Source: Cruorifilaria tuberocauda
Lineage: Eukaryota; Nematoda; Chromadorea; Rhabditida; Onchocercidae
Length of the DNA stretch: 64,000 nucleotides
NCBI GenBank assembly: GCA_013365365.1
Contig: JABVXU010000194.1
Span: 33,758-97,757 of the forward strand
Reading direction: 5' to 3'
This document shows positions 14,101 to 30,300 of this stretch, in pieces. The position numbers were made by a program, and so were the translations under genes. The notes under the pieces were generated by a model that was not told the DNA's origin, searched no databases, and saw only the letters and a program-made list of their open reading frames with translations. Within the stretch, counting starts at the first letter, position 1. Each line of letters opens with the position of its first letter.

Positions 14101-16589
14101 AATTAAATTTCTTACCAATTAATTAGTAATAAATTAAAGAACGGAAAATTTAAAATGTGGGTTCAGAATGTAAATACATATGAATCATACTATCAATTTG
14201 TGTATACTGAAACAAGTTAGTTATGTTTGTTCCATTTAATTAGGCTGCTACCTAGCTTCAGATTTTCATATAGCACAATTAGAAAATAAACACAATAAAA
14301 ATGTATCTCGACTACTAAATTTAATGATGATGAAAAGCAATACCATAATGAAAAAGATAAAAGAAACGATAAAAAAAAAAACTTGCTCAGTTCCATCCCC
14401 TTCTTATGATTTTCTTTACTCGATAATATTTCACTGTGTTGCATTGTTGCTGCTAAAGAGAATACAGGTGGTACTGGTTGTGGCAATTTGGCATTCAATT
14501 TTATTTCCGCACTCTGTACAACCTCACGCACAACCATTGGTGATCTGCAACCAGGCACATTCCATGATATATTTTAAAAAATGTTACTTGGTTAAAAGTT
14601 AAACATTTTTAAACAAATAGCCCGCTGATCTTAGAACACACAACAAATAGCCCGCTGATCTTAGTACAAAATGTGTGAAGTTTATTTTAAATAGCCCAAT
14701 TATAAGCACTTAAAGTCCTCTTGCGAGAGGTAACGACGGAACTAGAAAAATCAGATGTATCGATACACCAACTTTCAAAACAAAAACTGCAAAAAAGATC
14801 AAGTAACAAAGAAAAGACAAGTGTTATCACTGCATGGCGACTGCAGTTGCAGAAAAGTTTTTTGATATAAATGTTTAAGGATTCTTAACTTCGACAATAA
14901 TTCAAATGTACTCAAGACTCACTGTGAACAGAGACCATAAACTCGCATTCAAATGTTTTTCGTGTAACACGGATAAATCAAGCGCAAAGATTTTATCAAA
15001 CGTCATTAAATTATCATTAATTATTACCAGGAACAAGTAGAAAATGTCTTTACTTAAAAACTAATTATTCGAATGTGAAAAGAATACGAAAAACTCAAAA
15101 CCAACTCCCTGCAAACATCTTGAGCAAGTCTACCAAAAATAGCTCAATTTTCAATCTCAAAAGCAAGCACAAGTTTCAAATCACTTACTGCGCATGTAAC
15201 AGTACATTACTCCACATCATCCTTAAGTTGATTTCTTACTAACTCACTTAAGTAACCTCAGCAGGTACATATTGAATGTTAAAACTTTTTAAAATGACAA
15301 ATGTCAAATTAATCAAACACTTATTGAGCGTTTGCATCCAAATTTAATTATGATGTCGTGTTCTCAAATTCACAAACATAAAAACATATTATGCAATTTA
15401 TTGCGTTGTCAATGTTTACTAAAGAGATAATAGACAGATGGAATCAATACTTGTTCACTCAAAGCTGAAAAAACAATCGTGGTAGTACCATAAGTCAAAT
15501 CGCACAAAAAAAAAGTGTTTTTGCTGGGAAACATAATGGTAGTAATGAAGTTGTAAAATAAAAGTTACTGAAATAGATGGATCATTGTTTTGGGGACAAT
15601 TAAAAACTCCATTTTTTGCTTTGACTAAGTATAGAAGAAAATATATTTTATATCTTGATTACATTTGTTTCAAAGATATATTATAAAACTGTAACTCTTC
15701 TCAGTTTAAGAACAAGTTAATTTTCTATATAAAGAATAAATTTTTTCTTGAACAAAGCAGTTGCTGAAGAAAAGGAAGAAACCAAAGACTTACAATTTAA
15801 GTACATTGATAAGGCCGTCAGTACTTCTTTTATCTGGCCCTTCAATGGTTGTCTTTCCAGGTGGTGATATTGCTTTTCGAATTTCCCAAGCAATTGCGCT
15901 GTGCCTATCAAATAATAACGAAATTAAGAAAAAATGTTCACGAATTATACAGATCAAATAGACGAGCTCGATTTTCAAAAAAAGTCATCATTCATTCATG
16001 CAAATCACACTCTCTGATAGATAATATAATATAAACTACTAAATATATTAAATATAGCGTGCCTGCCACTTTTCTCATCCCACGCAACTTCCAGTTGAAT
16101 TGTTTTGATAAGTGATTCGAAATCGCGAACAGAATTCGAAAGATACATCAGCGCTTCCTGAATAGTTAGAATGCAAAAACCAATATTGAAAGGCTTTTTT
16201 TGGAATGTTTTCAAATAATTTCATAATCCTTATTTCTTCCAACTGCAAGAAAAATATGCAGGATAAGGGAGAACCATAGGCTTTAACTCTGGTGATATGA
16301 CAACGGAATTTACCACTTACTGTCTCTACTCGATAATAGTTAATAACCACATATCAATAAATTTAATTAATAAAAGACAGTTAGAATTAGAAACTTTGCA
16401 TCCATTAACGGTTTGCTCCCTGTGACATATTTCATAAATGCAATCGATGGTTCGGTTAAGTGTTTCGATGTAATACGTCCACTCCTTGGCTTTTTCCTTA
16501 TTGACACTAAGTTTCTTCTCAGATACTAATGAAGGCTCTTCATAAACTACATCGGAATAGATCTGTTTAAGAGCTAAGTTCGTAGACAT
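5124..16589 (-). CDS. SCAPER: SCAPER homologue, many exons
   Basis: Homologue of S-phase cyclin A-associated protein in the ER. The N-terminal exon (16589-16395, 65 codons) carries the conserved helix YYIETLNRTIDCIYEIC, continued by EALMYLSNSVRDF at 16157-16063. The 15904-15794 exon has AIAWEIRKAISPPGK. The exon at about 11820-11700 has SWSEIVER and HEKLSSPSRKR, nearly identical to vertebrate SCAPER. A long Glu/Lys/Arg coiled coil follows, with the signature VQFINTMEADNMRHDV near 10920. A C-x2-C-x12-H-x5-H finger spans an intron (about 9960 and 9650-9610). Helical C-terminal exons follow: FFFSNRIFALLDAY near 8200, FLIEVIGYFATA near 5960, YFSNRELMAILMPTLIAICYQ near 5550. The last exon, 5210-5124, ends RFPKKFWSSAIKYF then TAA. 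Every recognised block is in the vertebrate order. One intron appears to be GC-AG. Confidence 0.92.
11839..11903. repeat. Near-perfect hairpin in a SCAPER intron
   Basis: Left arm 11839-11866 and right arm 11877-11903 pair over 27 bp with a single one-base bulge (C at 11848), closing a 10-base loop. The hairpin sits about 15 bases upstream (in gene direction) of the acceptor of the exon at about 11820-11700. It could be a small foldback element or a miRNA-precursor-like structure. Nothing beyond the pairing is seen. Confidence 0.8.
14612..14664. repeat. 23-bp direct repeat, two copies
   Basis: The 23-mer starting AACAAATAGCCCGCTG occurs at 14612-14634 and again at 14642-14664 without mismatch, a 30-bp period. 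A partial AAATAGCCC copy follows near 14689. It lies in the large SCAPER intron between 15793 and 14545. Confidence 0.8.
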
Positions 16590-17981
16590 TTAGTCATACT
16601 AATTCCATTCACTTATCGAACTTGATCTGAAAATTCAATTCAACACTGACTATGCAAAACCATTACTAGCCAATGAATACAAACGAATTATAAAGTTGCC
16701 AGCTTATGCTTTACATTCCCAGGAGTTAACTCAGTTTCCAAACAATTTTGTGACTTTTGGAATTTCAGTCCCTTAAACTAGATACTTTAACCCACTGATG
16801 GGGATACCATAAAAAGATAATTAACAATGGCAGTTAATCTCACGAAACTACTCTTCCAATATATTTTCAACCATCTCACTTTTCTACAAAGATTATATGA
16901 AGGTTAAGAATGCTACAAGAAAAAAAATATATTATTCTGTGAACCTCAATAGTTTAGGCATGAAAGTAAATTATTTATGAGACTCAAATCTCTCACTTCA
17001 GTACCTATTTGTCCACCCACCATCACCACCACCACTGTGAAACCCTTAGCAATATTCAGTCCCATATTTCTTCAACAACTGGCGTGAAATGCGGTTCGGC
17101 CGAACTGTAATAGTAATGCATAAAAGTTACCGCGATTGTGCAACACTTTTTGTGGTTATAAGAATCTTCATTTATCAAAGAGTGGATACGTGTGATAACA
17201 TTTTGTATTCTGCAAGCTGATAATTTCAGACGTATCTTCATTAATATCTTCAGTATATCATCCTTATATAAATATACTTACAAGAAATTCTATAAAGAGG
17301 TATTGTACTGAACGATAATCCCTTCATCCTGAACATTCAATTAATTTCGAGATAGTCACTTCCAGCGAATTAACATTTAAAGTAGAAATGTTTTGGAAGA
17401 GGGAATCAATACACAAATTGAATCTACAATCTGTCAACACTCAGCAAAAACCATTGATTGAAAAAGTTGAAAAGTTGCGTAACTTATACATACTATATTC
17501 ATAATACCGAAAACCATCCACTACAAAAAGGAAATATCGATGACCAAATGATACACACAAAACCTGGTTAACAAGCATTTCTAAAATTTTCCAAAAAAGT
17601 TAAAATATATTAGATTTTATATTACCCGAAAAGAGCTCGACGTTAGTAAAGTATCATGGTTGTTATATTGCGTATTATATCCGGAATTTTTAACTAGACT
17701 CAAAGCAAATAAAGAAAAGTCTACTTGCAGAAGTGATTCAGAAAACTAGCGTATGAATGCATAAAGTAATAAATTAACAGGTGAACGACTCAGCAGTAAT
17801 ATTTGATTCTTACAAGTTGATCAAGTAATTAGGTAAACAAGAATAAATTTACTTTAAAGGTACACAAACAGATGTACAATGCACCACGAAGCATTCCCAC
17901 AAGTTAGTTGAATAAAATGAAATTTATTTAACCCAAGGAATCCAAAAAGAGATTGTGGAAGGAAAAAAAATTAAATTTTTA
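16590..17981. other. Intergenic between dpf-3 end and SCAPER start
   Basis: AT-rich, with no exon I can connect to either neighbour. A 61-codon minus-strand open frame at 17056-17241 has no recognised similarity and is not called. The SCAPER promoter must lie here. Confidence 0.5.
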
Positions 17982-23812
<5,831 letters not shown>

Positions 23813-23835
23813 GCACTACTTTACTAGTATATCTT

Positions 23836-23842
23836 CTGGAAA
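23836..23842 (-). promoter_or_regulatory. Possible spliced-leader acceptor of dpf-3
   Basis: A pyrimidine-AG acceptor, TTTCCAG on the minus strand, precedes the first in-frame ATG (23812) by 23 bases. No upstream coding exon with matching phase is seen. This is the usual position of a nematode trans-splice site. Confidence 0.35.
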
Positions 23843-24126
23843 GATACATAAAGTTTAAAAATGAAATGCGATGAATAGCTCGAAACACCCATGCAAATGA
23901 CCTATAACGCCCTGTTTTTAGTTGGAAAATCGTCTCAAAATAAGTGGCAGAGAGACAGTTAGCAATGATTCCTTTAAATAAATCCACCCGCTGTATCAAC
24001 CATCCGTCCTGAATCCCGCAATTCGAACTACCGATGAGGCAAAGCTAATCTTCCCCGCAGGAAGTGCGGCCCGTTTTGTTAAAACTGAATTTTTGAGTTT
24101 TGAGCTGTGAGTTATGTTTTAGGTTA

Positions 24127-24166
24127 TGAATTGATAGAAATTCAAAAATGAATTGATAGAAATTCT
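24127..24166. repeat. Direct repeat in the divergent promoter
   Basis: ATGAATTGATAGAAATTC occurs twice, at 24127-24144 and 24149-24166, separated by four A-rich bases. It could be paired regulatory sites or a simple local duplication. Confidence 0.7.
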
Positions 24167-24279
24167 ATATGTTAGCCGAGTTAGAATGGCAATAAATCAA
24201 TCGTTTTATAAGCTTTAAGTAAGCTTTTGTCTTTGTTAATTTTAATCGTCACAAGTCTTTTTAGCTTTAAGTTTAATCG

Positions 24280-26923
24280 ATGGATTACGTGAAATGGCGT
24301 GCTAGGAATTTATATTGCATACATTCTTTTTGGAAGCGACAGTTGTCCTCTTGTTTGCTGCCGCAAAATGTAGAAGTTCCTCTAATTTATTCAAGATCTA
24401 ATTTCCGAATTAAAATTCATACGTTGGAAGCTTTTCAGATTTAATGTAAAAGTATTGTAGTCTACTGATATTAATTCAGTGATTAGGAACTTTGTATAAA
24501 ACTATAGTGGGCTCTATTATATCATTTCGTGATCTTTTCTGCATGCTTGACGTTTGGAATTGCATAACTCATAGAATGATGTTATTTGAAAATATCTTAT
24601 TATTTAAAGTAAACTTTAGATTTTGTAACATTTTAATAAAAGGATTTATTTAATTCATTTCATAAATTTACAAGCAGTAGAATTATTCAGATCCGTTTAA
24701 ATTGTTTGACCTTCATAGAGTATCAGCACTATTTCATATGGTACTATTTTACACATATTTTTAGTTCATAATTTTACGTCAACCTTTTGTATCAACATCT
24801 CAAACCGTGAGAGGATCCACTCGTAAATTTCATCACCCATATTTGGCTGCCGAAGAAGTGTTTAGTACACGATTGCCCAGCTTTATCAGGGATAAGCTGA
24901 AAGCACTTCAGGTAACTTTCTTATATCGCAATATTTGTTGCTCATCAAATTCACTAAATTGATATCAAGTTTAAAAGCTTTGGTTTACAGTTCGAAATCG
25001 TTGAAACTCTCGTGAGGAATGCAGAAAATACCCCGTTGTTATCGACATGTTTTTCAAGTTCAGCATTTACGAAAACTTTCCAAGATATGGCAAAGTATTA
25101 TTTCGATCAAGGTGGAAAATTATTTCGGCCAACCATTTGTTTATTGATGGCTAGAGCATGCAATCAGTGTGAGCCTAAATCGTTGGTTTTTTTAAACTTT
25201 CTAATATACTTTGCGAGCACTGTTAGTATTTTCTCAGTTTGTGTGAGTTTTATATTCTGCGTCATATATTACAATGTTCATTTACAGTTTCAAAAAGCAT
25301 ACAGTGATTACTTTATAGATTCACTTCATGTTCTTTCATCTTCGAAGTAAAAGATTGTACACGTGATAGATCAATTTATATCGCAAAAAATTCATCTTTC
25401 AGAATGTTAGTAGATTCGGGTCGTGAAACAGTAACAAGAAATCAGTACAAAATAGCGGTAATATCAGAAATGATACACACTGCATCATTGGTTCATGATG
25501 ATGTCATCGACGAAGCTGACATAAGGCGTGGAAGTCGAACTGTAAATGCGCTTTGGGGCAACAAAATGGTAATCGGTCTGTCTCATGTTATCTTTTTCTG
25601 AAATTTTAATCAACGCAATATTCTAACTAATCACCAGTTATAAATTTTTGTGGCGAATTATCAGAAACCTGGTATCTGGTATCTATACTGGAAGAAGTCG
25701 TGTCTTTGATATATTATTGTTTCTTTCAGTAAGCTTATAGCTTAGAAATTTTAAACTTTGGAAAACATATACCTTTTTATAGAGAAATATTAATTGTCCT
25801 AACATGGAATTCAGTGAGAAAAAAAGCGTCGATTTATAGATATCATTAGATTTCAAGAAAAAAAACTGAATGATATCTTTCATTCACTTCTTTCACTAGA
25901 AAAATGTCTCTAGGCTGTGCTGGTTGGCGATTTTATCCTGGCTCGTGCAACGCAAGTATTATGTAGCATCGGAAGGCCGTCAGTCATTTCGGTCATGGCA
26001 ACCATCATTGAAGATCTAGTGAAAGGAGAGTTTATGCAAATGAATGATGGGGCAGATTTAAATCCTACGCAGAGGTTTAACAAATATATGGCTAAAACAT
26101 ACTCAAAAACAGCATCTCTTTTTGCTAATAGCTGTAAATCAGCTGCAATGCTTTCAGGTGAGTAATGACATGCCCAATAACTTTGATAACTTAAGTTGGC
26201 GTGACTCGGCATGGCATGTTCAGTTTGTTTTTGTAATTTTGTACATTAGTGTCAGTGATCAATACAAAAATCTATTCTGTGTTGGAAACTTTGTTCAATT
26301 CAATTGTCCAAAAAAATTTTTTTAGATGTGTCAGAGGCAGATGAGCTTTCCGCATATGAGTACGGAAAATCTTTAGGCATCGCTTTTCAAATGATCGATG
26401 ATTTGCTGGATTATGTTTCGACATCATCTGTTACGGGAAAACCGACTGCAAATGATCTCAAGTTAGGTAACTTATTTAAGTTTAGCGAAGACCTAATTTG
26501 CTCTATGATTTCTCAGTCATATTTTTGTTCTAGGACTTGCAACAGCACCTGTTCTTTTCGCTGCCGAAGAATATCCTGAATTAAATAAGTTAATAAAGCG
26601 AAGTTTTTCTAAGGAAGGTGACATAGAATTAGTTTGGGAAATTGTTGGTAACAGCACTGGTCTGGAGAAAACACGAATTGCAGCTCGGCAACATGCTGAG
26701 CATGCTGTCAAAATGGTATTAACAGCACTTTATAGATTCACCTGTTGCTTCATAATTTTCTTGTCATTCATTTAATAAGAAATATAAAGAATTTCAAAAA
26801 ATTGGCTTACTTTATGATCTGAAAATCTTCTAATGTTTTCAGGTTCGCAATTTCCCCAACGGCGATGGAGTGCGTGATCATTTGATACAAATAGCTTTAG
26901 CACAAACCGAAAGAAATAGGTAG
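24280..26923 (+). CDS. coq-1: Long-chain polyprenyl diphosphate synthase (COQ1/PDSS1)
   Basis: Catalytic subunit that makes the polyprenyl tail of ubiquinone from IPP and an allylic starter, in mitochondria. Eight exons join in phase into 408 codons: 24280-24369, 24765-24911, 24991-25166, 25403-25568, 25914-26157, 26326-26466, 26534-26715, 26843-26923. Human PDSS1 is about 415 residues. The first exon is Arg/Lys-rich without acids after residue 2, fitting a mitochondrial presequence. Visible motifs are GGKLFRPTICLLMARA, the first Asp-rich motif in HTASLVHDDVIDEADIRRG, VLVGDFILARA, KTASLFANSCKSAAML, the second Asp-rich motif QMIDDLLDY, GKPTANDLKLG and GLATAPVLFA. The donor after CNQ (CA|GTGTGA) was chosen over the later GTTTTT because only it keeps phase. 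A possible AATAAA lies at 27276. Confidence 0.95.
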
Positions 26924-27325
26924 TCTGTGAGATGTTTATGTCAAGGTTTATTTTCACAAATTTTATGTTCTCGAAACGTAAGGTGCAAGCATTTCAACAA
27001 AGTAGACGTATTCAGTTCCTAAAGAAATTTGAAGCTTTAACATTAAGCAAGAAAATGAACATAATGATGAGTGGAGCTAGAAGTCAAATACAGCTATAGG
27101 TTGATTCCTCCTTAATCTATAATTTTTTCCTAATTCCGGATTAGAACTGTTCCGAAATAACTGTTTTATATTTTCCTTACTTTTCGGTTTCTTAGAAAAT
27201 TTGTTGACTGTTAGATTGTCAGTAATAGTAAGCTGAAAATTATATTCATTTGGTGATGTAAACGGTGATATAAATAATAAAACATTTTGTTTATGAAAAT
27301 TCTAAAAATACAATTCAATTTATAG
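26924..27325. other. Convergent 3' gap, coq-1 / rlbp-1
   Basis: The coq-1 stop (26923) and the rlbp-1 stop (27326) face each other across 400 bases. AATAAA at 27276-27281 could end the coq-1 transcript. The 3' UTRs may overlap. Confidence 0.5.
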
Positions 27326-30300
27326 CTAAAATCTTGTCACTAGTAATGTAAGCCTTTTGACAGTATTTAGTTCAATTTGAGCCCGTAACTGGCAGCAATC
27401 ATTTCGAAGTGAAACTATTTCGGATAACAAATTGTCGCGTTCCTGTTCTTCTTTTCGACATTCATCGCGCCAGTATACCTCTCCGTATTCATCATCGATA
27501 TTTTTCAACGTTTCCATATTCTTATTCTTAAAATAAGTTTTTAAGAGTACGTACTAATATTATATTATAATAAAATTTTATCTGTTTTGCTCTTTATCAC
27601 TTGTTTCGTTTTTGAAGGTATTGAAAAGATTTTCTTTTCTTCGAATTTTTAAATATATGAATTTAAAAAACAACGCTGTAAACTTCCGCTAAGCAAGTTC
27701 TAAATTTACCAGTTTCGTCACAAATCTTAGAAAGTACAACTGCATCATAATTAATCAAGATAAACAAAGGATTATGGATATCAATGAGAGTTTGTTAACA
27801 TTTCCTGTTGAGGGATTCAAATATTTCCTCAATAATAAGTTTATTTAAATGATCACATGAATTTCTAACTCATGTAGTTATTCATAAACATTATAGACAT
27901 TAACTAAAGTGGACTGTAGATTTTCTTCATGATTTTTAGCTATACATACCTTTTAGCTACATTAGCATGCATTGAAATAGAAATGGCTTCTTAAGAAAAA
28001 AATCTTACTTCATCTGTATTATTTAAACACTGATCCAAAGCAATTATTTCTAATTTATGTCGAGCAATGTCCTCGCGTAAAGCTGTACAAGCGGCCAGTA
28101 ACTGCTTCTCCTCAAACATTTCCAGTGTTGGAGTTGGACCATCATTTTTTCGTGTTTCGATTTTTTCCGAATTTTCCATACGTATACTTTTCAGCTGGAG
28201 TGTGGGTGGAAATATCAGTTGGATTCAAAATTCAACAATACTGTTTAGCTATGATAGATAATAAGAATGAAAATCATTATATAAACCAAAAGACAAACAA
28301 TTTACAAAGAGGTAATATCTCTTGTGAACTAGTTGTTACAAAAAAAGCGGTATAAGCTCTCAGTGGATATTGCAATTAAATAAACAAAGAATGAATAATT
28401 TGGAAAAACTTATTGTAAATGATTATCGCATGTATTTCTCCATTTCAGTGCATCATAACTGATAAAATAGAAATCTTTTTTTTACATTTTAGTTACTTGT
28501 GCTTATTTTGTTTGCGAAATAATCACTATCGGTATGTTAAAAAACAATAACTTTACAAACAAAAATGTAATTTCAACAGATTTTGCGCCATCATAATCTT
28601 GAAACATTATACAGCATAACTGAAGACTTTTTAATGCTAAATACATGAAAAAAACCTTTAGAAGAAAAGCAAATCACGGAATTGGGTACGATGAATGAAT
28701 TCGAGCTGCAAAAGCTTACAAGCTACAAATCTGCCCTTCTCATTTTGTTAACCTTCTTTCATCTCCTAGATGCTATGTGCTAAATCTCGACTGCATAATG
28801 TATTCAAAAATAAATTTAATAATATCAATGTAATTAATAAGACATGAAAATGACTTATAGTTTTAGTAATTTCTCACACGTTTTAGTGGCAAATGATTCG
28901 TTTGGAAAAGAGAAATTTTTAGAAGAAATCAAAAAATTTAATAATCAGTTCTAATTGTGAATAATTTTTTCCATTTCTCTAAAAGATTTTATTGAAAAAA
29001 TTTAATATGTTAAGAATATGTTGTTGAGATTTTTTTTCAGAACAGGAAAGGGCTTCAGAATAAGACATTTTCTATCTGGACGGATAATAAACATCTATGC
29101 TGGAGTGGGCTGTATGCTTATTGCTAGCAAATTAAATTAATCGAGCCTTGAGGCCTCATTCGTTGTTCAATCTCTAACCATTGTTCAGAGTTTAAATGCA
29201 TTTTGCGTTTGAGTTAAGGAAAATACGGATAATAAATAATGTATGTAAATTTCATAAGAAATGAAACAAAATATTCACTTTTCTGCAGATCATCGTAATT
29301 GCTGTTTGCACATCCCATAATTCCTCCTCGATTTGTTTCGTTGATAAATTTAATCCTCGAAGCTCTTCTATCTACAAGTTTTGAAAATATTTTCGACAAT
29401 AGAACGCGTAAGACACCGAAAAAAACCAAAATTTTAAATCGAAAACAAGTATGTGTCAAAATATTTTGGATATGATAGAAATTTTCGATTTTTTCAAAGT
29501 TGCTAAAAAAATGATTTCCTGTGATATGCAAGTCAATACAAAAAGAAAACAAAATTTGCAAAAATTTAATCTATCCATTGTAAGGGAATACAATATTTGA
29601 CACATTTTCGCAAAAATGGTTATCTTCGGTATATCTGAAAAAAAATTTTGGTTGCTATGATTATCTCCACAACATGAAAACAAGAAATGATACTGGTAAC
29701 AAATTCTTTTGCTAAAAACTTACTTGCAGATGAAGCTGTCTCAGACGACTTCGTTGCTTACGTTCCTCACTACGAAGTTCTTCTTCGCAGTCTGATAAAT
29801 TTCCTTCACAAATAATCCTTGGCAATTTTGGTGCCACATATCTTAAAATATATCTATTTAATTTACGTCTATTCAACAACCACTTTTTTCACTGAATCCA
29901 TAGGAAAATTATGTTTTCGATTTTAATTAAAAGGAAGAGCTTCATAACATTATTTGAAGAATAAAATCATATGATTAAAAAAATTTCCAAACTTTAACTT
30001 CTAAAAACTTGAAAATCAAAGAACTGGCACTACACTCCAAAAGTAGATATGAAATTACCTACTCAAATTTTACTACACTATGGTACACTTTCTAGATACT
30101 AAAAAGTTCTTTTTTATCAAAAGCAATAAATAGTGAGGCCTGAGAGAATTTTTTTAAATTATAGATCATTATTATACTTGAAAAGTAACAAACGTATAAA
30201 TAGAATGACTTAAATGGAATTCATTATGTAGAAAGGTGGATATTTCATTCACAAATTAGGATTTAAGCTTTCACTCACAAAGCAAATTAATGTTGAATGT

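Larger units (their letters stand above)
23813..24279. promoter_or_regulatory. Shared divergent promoter, dpf-3 / coq-1
   Basis: Fewer than 470 bases separate the two start codons, so the genes must share a bidirectional regulatory region. It includes an 18-bp direct repeat (next entry) and relatively GC-rich sequence near 24000-24075. Confidence 0.6.

Noticed and set aside
17056..17241. 61-codon minus-strand frame between dpf-3 and SCAPER
   Set aside because: Considered as an upstream SCAPER exon, but SCAPER already has a good ATG at 16589 and the frame resembles no SCAPER segment.
25910..26212. 100-codon minus-strand frame
   Set aside because: Antisense shadow of the coq-1 exon at 25914-26157.
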